DNA of 14,057 nt from Baffinella frigidus (lineage: Eukaryota > Cryptophyceae > Cryptomonadales > Baffinellaceae), in NCBI GenBank assembly GCA_026770585.1, contig MU646339.1, forward strand, positions 759,732 through 773,788, in the 5' to 3' direction. Positions 1 through 6,447 of this stretch are shown piece after piece. The first letter of the stretch is position 1. Every line of letters starts with the position of its first letter. Made by a program: the position numbers and the translations under genes. Under the pieces are notes generated by a model. The model was not told the DNA's origin, made no database searches, and worked only from the letters and a program-made list of their open reading frames with translations.

Positions 1-71
1 CCCTGGACCCCCCCCCCCAAAAAAATGACCACTACACCAATTTTGCCGCACGGAGGGGAAAGGGGACTCAC

Positions 72-151
72 TGACGGAGACGCAGCCTGCGAGGTAGGCG
101 TCGAGGGCCGTGTGGCACGCCTCCACCACGCGCCTGTCCTTCTCCTTGAGC
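72..151 (-). CDS. MOR1: Exon 8 of the MOR1-like gene (TOG2), last complete exon in the window
   Basis: The exon has 1 nt, 26 codons and 1 nt: LKEKDRRVVEACHTALDAY then LAGCVSV. It matches the family FKEKKPQVVQALQEAIDA segment and completes an Arg codon with exon 7. The acceptor is CGCGCGCAG and the donor A|GTGAGT is strong. It is the only full-length one of three related copies in this region, so it is taken as the real exon. Confidence 0.8.
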
Positions 152-1284
152 CTGCGCGCGCGGTTTCATTTCTGAAGGTTAGCGGTAATGGTTCAGTGCT
201 GAGACGCATCCCGCGAGGTAGGTCTCCACCACGTGCCTGTCCTTCTCCTTCAGCCTGCGATGCGCGTTTCGGAATTCAGGGTTCAAGGTTTGGGATCTAG
301 CAAGAGTGTGTGCCGGGAACAGCGATGGCTGGTGGTGAGTTGTGTGACTCGCTGCGGGGCGCCCTCAAATCCCAACCCTCAAGGGTGAGGGTTGGGACTA
401 CGTGGCAGAGGGTTGGGTGCCACTAGTGGCACGTCTCCACCACTAGTGGCACGTCTCCACCACGCGCCTGTCCTTCTCCGTGAGCCTGCACGCATGATGG
501 TGTGTCAATCCACGAGCGAGCACGCGCGCGTTGGGGGCGGTGAAGGTTCTCCCCCGTCTGGCCGTGCGTGCCATGACCAGGGCTGGGCGTTGAGACAATC
601 TCACCCGGACGAGTATTTGTGATCAACACTCTTCGGCGACGAAAGTTACTCACAAATGCTTTCATAATTACGAGGATGATCCACCTGTGTAAAAAGTTGG
701 GTTGAGCGATGCGCGTGGTGTGGGATGGGAGAGCCAGCAGGGACGGCAGATGTGCATGCACGGGGCTCATCCGGGAGCATGTTCAATTTAAAAGGAAATG
801 AACTATCAAACCGGATTCTGCCCTTGTTAAATTTACCTAGGGCCCTAATAAATCTTCTTCCAACTCCTATGAAAACATAGGGGTCCATTTTCTTGTAAAT
901 TAAACATGTCCCCGGATTAGGGCTGTTCGTGCTGGGGGAGTACGGTTGCTGGGCGTTGATAGGACCGGTCGCGGGGACGACTGCACAGCCCACATTTTCA
1001 TCGCCCCCTCGAGGGTTTGGGGTGTGGAGTGTGGGGTTTCGGGTTTCGGGTTTGCACCTGTCGAAGAGAGTGGAGGTGGAGTTGCGCGCATACTGCGCAA
1101 AGTCCTTCTTGAGGCCCTTCGCGAGCGCTGCGAGCGCCTGGATGGACGTTGCGACCACCACCACCTGCAGAGAAGGAGGGTGTGTGAGAGGGTGTGTGTG
1201 TGTGTGAGAGAGAGAGCGAGAGAGCGTTATGAACTGGTGTGCGCCTGGATCGAGGTTGCGACCACCACAACCTGCACGCAGAGA

Positions 1285-1321
<37 letters not shown>

Positions 1322-4300
1322 GTACAGAGATTTGTTGCAACCACCACAACCTGCAGCGAAAGAGCGAGAGAGAGCGTCATCGACTGTTGTTCTATCCCCA
1401 CCACCGCGGCGTGGCCCATTTTCTATCAGACATATCTAGCGTGGCCCGCCGCTCAGAGGGCTAAGAGTCACATCTTCCCCGGATGTCCGGGGATGACGCG
1501 ACCAACAATTGCTGACTGTTGGCGTGTTTCCTAAGAAATAATCCCTAAAGTTGATTTGAGGAACGTTCCCCGTAGTGTTCTGAGTGGTGCCGCGTGATCC
1601 CCGCACGTACCCTGCACGCTTCAGGGTGCAGTGCGGGCTCCCGCGAATCCGCCAGACCTGACGCTATCGGCCTGGGTGAAATGCAGGGGCCGAGCAGTGC
1701 GAAGGGGCTCCCAACCTCGCCAGTGGGTGAAGGTGCGCACTGGCGTGGAGCACCCACACTCGTCGAAGCACACGCGCCAATCGATCGGAATGCTTCGCTT
1801 CGATGCGCGGGGGGGGTGGTCTTGCCCTAAACCCTAACCCTAACCCCTAAACCCCAAATTCACCACTCGAGGCTGGCGGTGGCCTGTGTTCTGTAAAAGA
1901 GGCTATGCCTTGCCACGGTCAGCCCCGAGGGGTGAATTGAGGGTTTAGGGTTTAGGGTTTAGGGTTCAGGGTTTAGGGTTCAGAGTTTAGGGTTTAGGGT
2001 TTAGGGTTTAGGGTTTAGGGTTTATGGTTGAGGGTTTATGGTGTAGGGTTTGGGGTTTAGGGTTCAGGGGTTAGGGCGGGACCATGGAATCGCCGGTGAG
2101 GCGCTTGAGCGTCTTGGTCAGCTCTGCGAAATCGCCCGGCGCGACCTGCAGGGGGGGGGTCCCGGTAAGGTCTAAGTCTAATAACGGACGCCAAAAAAAA
2201 CGTGGCGAATACCCCCGATTAGGGGCGACCTACGGTGAGGTTTCCCGATTAGGTTCATAGACTTGGTTTCCAGTCAGGGTTTCGGAGTAGGCTGCCTCGC
2301 TGTCTCGCTGCTGAGCGGCTCGGGCGGCCTGCGGGGCGACCCGCGGTGGGGGTTCCCGATTAGGTTTCGGGTTAGGCTGCCTCCTAGCTCTGCCTAGCTC
2401 GGGTTGACCGACTATTCTCAAGTTGACATGCTGGGTGTGCGACCTGCGGAGGGGTTCCCCGATTAGGTTTGGGGAGGGGCTGTCTCGCTGCGGGCCGAGA
2501 GTCTCGGGACGAGCGTCAGTCCACACCCTAAACCAGGGGGGCGTGTGGTCAAGACACCGCCAGAACATTCGGCCGCACGGAGCCCAAGCAGGGCAGGCTC
2601 CAGATCCGAGAACGTATGTTCTGGCGGTGACAAGTCTCCGCCAGAACATTCGGCCTCACTGCCGCCGCGCTGCATTCGAAGTAACGTGGGAACAAGTTCC
2701 GAAGGCGCTGGCATCAATGCAACACCTGGTAGCGGCAGAACGCCGCTACACGTAGCCACTTACGGTCCCGGGGCCCAGACAGGCTCCTGCACGCTGGTTT
2801 GGTGCCCCTCTCTGCAAGGGGCGATGATCTGCGAGAGCCGGGAGACCCGCGTACGGCTGCTGGAGAATTCCAGGCGTATCCACGCAAGAGTGCAGAGCTG
2901 ACTGGATCACAGGAGAAATAGCCAGATCTGACTATTTTTCAAGTTCATAAGTGGACATTCTCCCCAGAGAAAGATCGAAATTTCGGAAAGTTGGTACAAA
3001 TTCCGTGTGAACTGACTTGTTCTCCCAGCTCGACCCAAGACTCTTGCGTGGATGTGGGAACGAACCCTTCCTGGTTTCGTTTCCATCCTGGTACAAACCC
3101 TGTCTGGGTTGGTCGAGAGTGGTATGGGGGAGTCTCCGGGCAGGTTTAGGGTTTAGGGTTTAGGGTTTAGGGTTTAGGGTTTAGGGTTTAGGGTTTAGGG
3201 TTTAGGGTTTAGTGGTTGAGGTTTAGGGTTTAGGTTTTGGGGTTTAGAGTTTAGGGAAAGAGGAATCCGACGTAGGGGCTCCAGTACCGGTTAGGGTGTA
3301 GGGTGTAGGGTGTAGGGTGTAGGGTGTAGGGTGTAGGGTGTAGGGTGTAGGGTGTAGGGTGTAGGGTACCTTGGGGGAGTTGGCGAGCTTGACAAGCTCG
3401 TCAAGCATTTCCTTCTTCTCCGTCCACTTGGCCACCTGAAAGAGCAACACATTCGCTCAAAAACAGCACGCACGTTTCTCCTCGTATTCGCTCAAAAACA
3501 GCGCGCAGGGTGAACCTCTTTCTTGGCCGCCTGCGCGCGAAGGGCGAATTCGTTTCAGGGATGATTTAATTTTATATGTGGCATTTGTGTAGCAACTTTC
3601 ATTGCCCTTGGAGCCACTGGAGGCATGCGTAGGCCAGGTGCGAGGTTGGAACACCCGATGGTGCGCGCACAGGGCGAACACCTTTCAGGCATGATTTTCT
3701 CTTTGCGCGAATGCGTTTCTCTTTCAGTGATCAAGTTCCTCTTTCAGCGATTAAGTTCCTGCAAGCGCAGGGTGAACCTCTTTCAGAAATTGCTTTTCTG
3801 TTTTTGCGCGAATACGTTCCTGTTTCAGCGATTAGGTTTCTGTTTCAGCGAAGGGGTCTCTGTTTCAGCGAATAACTTCCTCTTTCAGCGAATGTGTTCC
3901 TCTTTCAGCGATTAAGCCCATGCTTTTATCTTTCCTCCGCATGAGTTTATCTTGACGGGAATAAGTTCCTCTGTCAGCGACTAAGTTTCTGTTTGAGCCA
4001 ATGCGTTTCACGCTCAGCGAATGAGAGCTTCTGCAGCGCGAGGTGCTAACCCTTAACACTAAAACCTAAATAAGGCACGGGAAGCGAGCCGTTCTCTGCA
4101 CCCTCAAGGGTACATACGAAATTCTACCCCCCCCAACCCTCACAAATTTGCATCACACGCACGGGGAGCTAGTCGCGCACAGCCCGCAGGAACCCCATTA
4201 TGTCCCTACGGGTTTCCTACCGTAGGGTCCTAGGTCTTATCGCTTAGGGATGTTTCAAAATGCTTTCGAAGTCCGCTGTGTGGATCGCGCACAGCATCCT

Positions 4301-5893
4301 GAAATGGTGCTCTCCGCCCTGGCTTCTTCGCTACCCGGGTTCCTAGCTGACTCAAATCTATTTCGGCCCACCATATTGTTGAGCCCGGGCTATTTTTTAC
4401 CCCAATTGAAGAAGTGGTGCCGCACACCCAGCATGTCAACTGGAGAATAGTCGGTCGACCCGAGTGAGGCAGAGCTAGGGTTCGCAGCACTTGAGCCGGG
4501 ATGAGCAAACGGGCTGCAAGAACCCTCCGGGAGGAGCAAAGCGATAACGCAAAAGGGCACACCGTAAAGATCTTCTCGTTGAAGTCCTTCGGCAGCTTCG
4601 CCAGCACGTCAACCGCCTCGATCTCAAACTCCCCCTCCCCGCCCCCCGCATCCGCCACCTCCTCCTCCGGCTCCCCGGCAGCCAAGCGCGCGGCGGCAGC
4701 CGCGGCCACCGCGCGCGTCATGCGCGTCGGCTTCGCCTTCGGCGCCTCTGCGAACGCGTCGTCCAGGTCCTTCTGCTGCGCGGGGCGGAGGTTGTCGTAG
4801 GATGGGCGCAGCGCGGCGCCCATGTAGCGGTGCAGCTCGACCGCGAGGAGCTTCGCCTCCGCGCGCACGGGCGCCGTCGTCGCCGAGGCCTCCAGGAGCG
4901 CCACCGACAGCTTCACCACGGGCTTGGGCGTCGGGCCGAGCGCCTTCAACCCGAACCCCTGCACGGCCATGCGCACGCACTCCACCGCGGCGTGCACAAC
5001 CTGCCGAGCGCAACGTGTTACACCTCCCGTCCATTTTGTGCCCGTCGGCGCTCGTGGGCATCTACCCCCTCCCTCCCCGAAGGGGCACGCAGCGAGGCCC
5101 GTGTGGCAGATCAGCATGGACAGAGGATAGGGAACGTTGCGCGGGAACTCGCCTTGGGTTGCTTGTGCGAGCAGCCCTTGAGCAGCTCCTCGATAACCTG
5201 CCCCCGTGAAATGCGTCAGAAACCGCGCGGAGGTGGAGATGTGGCGGTTCGCTCCGCCGCGGCACGCCACGTGTTCCGCAGTCCCGCAGTTCCGCAGGTG
5301 ATTCATCGACGTCGCACAGAGACGCGGAGCGGGGAGAGACCATCTCGCCCTGCTCGGCCTCGATGAGCAGCATCGCCAGCTCCTGCGCCGTGCCTTTGCA
5401 CTTGACCTGGCCGAACGCCTTGTCGACCGTCTTTGCCATCACTGAGTGCACCCACCCCGCCACGGCGTCCACGTTCATCTTGCGTGCGCATGCAGAGGCC
5501 ACCTCGATGCCTTTCTGCTGCGCGTTCAGGTTGGTGTCCACCACCATCTTGACGAGCTTTCCAGCGTACTCCTGCGCTACCTCAGCGTCCTCCGCGGCCT
5601 CCACAAGCTGCAGCACAAACCAAACCACACGCATCAGAACGATCAGACCTCAAAACATGGTTCCCTGGGGAGCACCGCCCTTCCCTTCCGCGACTTCGCC
5701 CAAGCGATCCGTCCGCGGGAACTGCATCAAACGAACAGCGAGCTTGGGTCCCGCCATTTTTCAACCATGGCCGCACCTGGGTAAGCTCCACGTAGGCCTC
5801 CATGCGCGTCTTCCACGCCTTGCTCTCGATCCTGCTGGCGAGCGGCCCATCTTGTACCTGCGCCTCTGCGGGCGGCGGCCCCTCGTCCTCCAT
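72..5893 (-). CDS. MOR1: XMAP215/MOR1/CKAP5-family microtubule polymerase, N-terminal part (8 exons, 3' partial)
   Basis: Members of this family bind soluble tubulin through TOG (HEAT-repeat) domains and speed microtubule plus-end growth in the cytoplasm and spindle. The join of 5893-5777, 5607-5341, 5197-5153, 5000-4563, 3435-3370, 2145-2083, 1164-1058 and 151-72 gives about 394 residues in one frame. Residues ~16-235 resemble TOG1: W27 in the first HEAT loop (KAWKTR), NLNAQQKG at ~66-73, IEELLKG then HKQPK at ~130-143, VRAEAK at ~188-193, and ALRP near 206. An acidic, alanine-rich linker follows, then TOG2 from ~270: AVDVLAKLPKDF, AKWTEKKE (W293), PGDFAELTKTLK, LAKGLKKDFAQYA and KEKDRRVVEA, in the order seen in animal and plant homologues. 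The start at 5893 puts a short acidic leader before TOG1, as in the family. Introns 1-6 are phase 0, intron 7 phase 2, intron 8 phase 1. Homologues are about 2000 residues, so most of the gene lies left of base 1. Family assignment is strong; exact splice sites are inferred. Confidence 0.9.
199..254 (-). pseudogene. Exon-8 copy B, with acceptor and an in-frame 21-nt deletion
   Basis: After CATCGCAG the sequence reads LKEKDRHVVE then TYLAGCVS, i.e. exon 8 missing seven codons in the middle. Of six substituted codons relative to exon 8, four are synonymous. It has no good GT donor at the matching 3' end and runs to a stop shortly after. It may be a decayed duplicate or an alternative exon with an unusual donor. 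Confidence 0.7.
421..460. repeat. Perfect 20-bp direct tandem duplication
   Basis: The unit CACTAGTGGCACGTCTCCAC occurs twice head to tail, next to and overlapping exon-8 copy C. The repeated unit brings a TAG stop into that copy on the minus strand. Confidence 0.95.
446..485 (-). pseudogene. Exon-8 copy C, truncated by a stop codon
   Basis: After GCGTGCAG the sequence reads LTEKDRRVVETCH and then TAG, so it matches the first 13 codons of exon 8 and then breaks. The break coincides with a perfect 20-bp direct duplication (421-440 and 441-460). It has no donor and is judged a dead partial exon copy inside intron 7. Confidence 0.7.
1058..1164 (-). CDS. MOR1: Exon 7 of the MOR1-like gene (TOG2)
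   Basis: The exon has 35 codons plus 2 nt, beginning VVVVATSIQALAALAKGL and including KKDFAQYAR, equal to the family ...LAVGLRKKFGQYA segment. The acceptor is CTTCTCTGCAG after a CT-rich tract and the donor GACAG|GTGCAA. Two shorter copies of its 5' end lie upstream (1241-1271 and 1333-1350). Confidence 0.85.
1180..1322. repeat. GA/GT/GATA microsatellite tracts
   Basis: Runs of GTGTGT and GAGAGA lie at ~1180-1226, and GAGA/GATA at ~1280-1322. On the minus strand these are CT-rich tracts directly upstream of the exon-7 acceptor and of its partial copies, so they probably act as polypyrimidine tracts. Confidence 0.9.
1241..1271 (-). pseudogene. Partial copy of the exon-7 5' end with acceptor (copy b)
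   Basis: After GCGTGCAG the sequence reads VVVVATSIQA, identical in protein to exon 7, with all three nucleotide differences at third codon positions. It then departs from exon 7 and meets a stop four codons on. A long CT/GA microsatellite lies directly before the acceptor. Confidence 0.7.
1333..1350 (-). pseudogene. Shorter copy of the exon-7 5' end with acceptor (copy c)
   Basis: After TTCGCTGCAG the sequence reads VVVVAT and then departs from exon 7. As in copy b, a CT-rich tract precedes the acceptor. Differences from exon 7 in the shared part are all third-position changes. Confidence 0.6.
1825..1857. repeat. Telomere-like CCCTAAA units
   Basis: Several CCCTAA(A) units, slightly variable in length, in the opposite orientation to the array that starts about 80 bp further right. 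Confidence 0.85.
1939..2077. repeat. Interstitial TTTAGGG telomere-like array
   Basis: About 18-20 heptamers, mostly TTTAGGG with variants (TTCAGGG, TTTATGG, TGTAGGG, TTTGGGG). It ends six bases from the inferred donor of exon 6. Confidence 0.95.
2083..2145 (-). CDS. MOR1: Exon 6 of the MOR1-like gene (TOG2)
   Basis: The exon has 21 codons, starting VAPGDFAELTKTLKRL and ending TGDSM, matching the family segment (L)-x-x-GDY-x-DLVKALKK. The acceptor is CCCCTGCAG and the donor ATG|GTCCCG. The exon lies between a G-rich tract and a telomere-like array and is too short to show as an ORF, so it rests on protein similarity and splice-site fit. Confidence 0.75.
2214..2500. repeat. Imperfect ~100-110-bp tandem repeat anchored on CCCGATTAGG
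   Basis: CCCGATTAGG occurs at 2214, 2244, 2355 and 2458. The last three follow GCGACC(T/C)-x-CGG-like sequence and are followed by GGCTG(C/T)CTCGCTG-like sequence, giving a spacing of 103-111 bp. Confidence 0.7.
2392..2442 (+). repeat. Dispersed GACTATTCTCAAGTTGAC element, copy 1
   Basis: A ~50-bp segment with AGCTCTGCC, CTCGGGTTGACC and GACTATTCTCAAGTTGAC that also occurs inverted at ~4425-4477 and in the 6838-7033 region. Its identity is unknown. Confidence 0.75.
2555..2655. repeat. Three alternating-orientation copies of CACCGCCAGAACAT
   Basis: CACCGCCAGAACAT at 2555-2568 is a perfect inverted repeat of ATGTTCTGGCGGTG at 2616-2629. A third copy in the first orientation (CCGCCAGAACATTCGGCC) follows at 2638-2655, so copies 2 and 3 can form a 12-bp hairpin with a 10-nt loop. 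Confidence 0.85.
2878..3053. mobile_element. 176-bp MITE-like element with 14-bp perfect inverted ends
   Basis: ATCCACGCAAGAGT (2878-2891) is the exact reverse complement of the segment at 3040-3053. Inside lies a 22-bp near-palindrome centred on AGATCT (2916-2937). There is no coding capacity. Target-site duplication is unclear, so a mobile origin is inferred from structure only. Confidence 0.45.
3145..3212. repeat. Interstitial TTTAGGG array, near perfect
   Basis: More than nine uninterrupted TTTAGGG units, followed by a few degenerate units to about 3256. It lies inside intron 5. Confidence 0.95.
3297..3366. repeat. Ten perfect TGTAGGG heptamers at the 5' end of intron 5
   Basis: Ten exact TGTAGGG units. 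On the minus strand this is a CCCTACA array that begins three bases into the intron after exon 5. It is a homogenised variant of the telomere-like heptamer. Confidence 0.95.
3370..3435 (-). CDS. MOR1: Exon 5 of the MOR1-like gene (TOG2 first helix)
   Basis: The exon has 22 codons, VAKWTEKKEMLDELVKLANSPK with a break only for length here, matching the KKWQERKEAL-type opening of TOG2, including the conserved Trp. The acceptor is TTGCTCTTTCAG and the donor AAG|GTACCC. The open frame continues into a CCCTACA tandem array, but that reads as a simple repeat and is taken as intron. Confidence 0.8.
3690..4030. repeat. Degenerate 20-bp minisatellite (TTCCTCTTTCAGCGAnnnnn)
   Basis: About 12-15 units of consensus TTCCTNTTTCAGCGA plus five variable bases, best preserved at 3815-3915. 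On the plus strand each unit resembles a 3' splice site (pyrimidine run then CAG), but the host gene is transcribed from the other strand. Confidence 0.85.
4425..4477 (-). repeat. Dispersed GACTATTCTCAAGTTGAC element, copy 2 (inverted)
   Basis: Reverse complement of the 2392-2442 segment with a few mismatches (GTCAACTGGAGAATAGTCGG, then GAGTGAGGCAGAGCTAGG). The GTGTGCG/CGCACAC flank is shared too. Confidence 0.75.
4563..5000 (-). CDS. MOR1: Exon 4 of the MOR1-like gene (end of TOG1, linker, start of TOG2)
   Basis: The exon has 146 codons, beginning VVHAAVECVRMAVQGFG after acceptor CGCTCGGCAG and ending LPKDFNEKIFT before a GTGTGC donor. It completes TOG1 (VRAEAKLLAVELHRYM, then ALRPSYDNL), then runs through a linker rich in alanine, glutamate and glycine, then EAVDVLAKLPKDF, the usual opening of TOG2. 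The donor choice leaves one residue more than homologues between KI and the KKW-type motif, so the exon end is the least certain boundary in the model. Confidence 0.85.
5153..5197 (-). CDS. MOR1: Exon 3 of the MOR1-like gene (45-bp microexon before a GC-AG intron)
   Basis: The exon has 15 codons, VIEELLKGCSHKQPK, matching the family segment x-x-EELLKG-x-x-NK-x-PK. The acceptor is CGGGGGCAG. The donor is CCCAAG|GCGAGT, a textbook GC-type 5' splice site; no GT donor nearby would keep the frame. Intron 3 is 5001-5152 (152 bp). Confidence 0.8.
5341..5607 (-). CDS. MOR1: Exon 2 of the MOR1-like gene (TOG1 HEAT repeats)
   Basis: The exon has 89 codons, from LVEAAEDAEV to EAEQGEM. The acceptor is TTTGTGCTGCAG before 5607 and the donor is ATG|GTCTCT, a weak match to consensus but the only GT that keeps the protein alignment (family GE-x-x-x-EELLKG). 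The NLNAQQKG segment is a conserved TOG loop. Intron 2 is 5198-5340 (143 bp). Confidence 0.85.
5777..5893 (-). CDS. MOR1: Exon 1 of the MOR1-like gene (start codon to start of TOG1)
   Basis: The exon has 39 codons, beginning MEDEGPPPAEAQ and ending MEAYVELTQ. The KAWKTR segment carries the tryptophan that family members use for tubulin contact. The donor is CAG|GTGCGG at 5776. The ATG sits in AGGATGG and no in-frame upstream extension looks coding, though a CAG just upstream could be an acceptor. Intron 1 is 5608-5776 (169 bp). Confidence 0.8.
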
Positions 5894-6012
5894 CCTTCCC
5901 TGACGTTGTGGATTCGTTCAAATCAATTCAATGGCTCCAAGCACGAAATTTGAATCCCGTAAAGCGACTCGACTTTTACAGCTAAAACTGTCGACTACAA
6001 CACTTTTAGCTG
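5894..6012. promoter_or_regulatory. Upstream region of the MOR1-like gene
   Basis: This is the sequence directly 5' of the inferred start codon, before a repeat begins at 6013. It should hold the proximal promoter and 5' UTR, but I see no TATA box or other recognisable element. A paired TTTTA(C)AGCT(A)AAA motif at 5973-6012 is weakly palindromic. Confidence 0.3.
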
Positions 6013-6447
6013 AAATAGTCGCGAGGTGGTTCGTCGGGCTGTCGGGGAGGAGGCATGGTGTTCGCGGTCCTCGCACACTCATCGGGGGGGTACGAGTTCG
6101 GCGCGATGATCCCCCTCGCGGGGCAGCGCCCCAACCGCTCCTCCCGCTGGTCGTGCTCCGAGGATGTACGCGCCCAGCCCAGCCCAGCCCTCCCGTTTCG
6201 TCCAGCCCCTGGGTGCTCTGCCCCTTGAACGCGCGTTGCTCCCTGGCACCGTGACAGAGACCTTCAGGCCAGACTAACCCATCAGCGATGAGCTCCTGAG
6301 GCCGGTCAAGGCCCCAGCGCTGCCCAGCGCCCAGCATCGAGGCCTCCAAAGACAGTTGCGTGTGGAATACTGAGACGCAGGTCCTGCCCGCCTTCCCCAA
6401 GCGCGACGTGTGACCTCTCGACCTCGCCCCCACCGCTGAATCGTCCA
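6013..6447 (-). repeat. ~435-bp repeat, copy 1 (inverted relative to 8053-8491)
   Basis: Matches 8053-8491 in opposite orientation over its whole length with scattered mismatches and a few short indels, by eye above 90% identity. Several frames are open in both copies on both strands, so ORF conservation reflects recent duplication, not selection. No domain was recognised. One plus-strand frame beginning MVFAVLAHSSGGYEFGAMIP (from 6055) ends at the same stop in both copies and is the best coding candidate if any exists. Confidence 0.85.

Larger units (their letters stand above)
152..1057 (-). other. Intron 7 of the MOR1-like gene (906 bp)
   Basis: Apart from exon-8 copies B and C and the 20-bp duplication, it starts (minus strand) with degenerate AAACCCG/AAACCCC heptamer-like units at ~1007-1057. 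It also has a short GGGTTGGG/CCCAACCC inverted motif near 367-417. The stretch 490-1000 contains no segment I can recognise; open frames there have no coding character. Confidence 0.6.
1165..2082 (-). other. Intron 6 of the MOR1-like gene (918 bp)
   Basis: On the minus strand it opens with a TTTAGGG-type array directly after the donor, holds a second array in the opposite orientation, and ends in CT microsatellites with the two partial exon-7 copies. The stretch ~1380-1820 contains nothing I can identify. Confidence 0.6.
2146..3369 (-). other. Intron 5 of the MOR1-like gene (1224 bp)
   Basis: Its contents are repeats listed separately: the CCCTACA array at the 5' end, a TTTAGGG array, a 176-bp inverted-repeat element, a trio of 14-bp inverted repeats and the CCCGATTAGG-anchored repeats. 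On the plus strand it has a possible ankyrin-like fragment. Confidence 0.6.
3436..4562 (-). other. Intron 4 of the MOR1-like gene (1127 bp)
   Basis: Holds a 20-bp minisatellite (~3690-4030), two copies of TTCGCTCAAAAACAGC near 3453 and 3486, and an inverted copy of the dispersed element. The stretch 4040-4420 has no feature I can name beyond a CCTAGGACCCTACGG-type motif near 4219. Confidence 0.6.

Noticed and set aside
646-1419. 257-codon minus-strand ORF as one gene
   Set aside because: It runs through microsatellites and intron sequence. Only 1058-1164 within it is real coding (exon 7).
1939-3366. True chromosome end
   Set aside because: The arrays are internal, flanked by exons of one gene and present in both orientations.
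3244-3450. Exon 5 extended into PYTLHPT repeats
   Set aside because: The extension is the CCCTACA array read as protein; a donor at 3369 lets the TOG2 alignment resume in exon 6.
3457-3681. 74-codon minus-strand ORF in intron 4
   Set aside because: No similarity or coding character; crosses repeated TTCGCTCAAAAACAGC sequence.
4802-5366. Plus-strand ORFs opposite the MOR1-like exons
   Set aside because: GC-rich antisense shadows of exons 2-4; the minus strand has clear family similarity.
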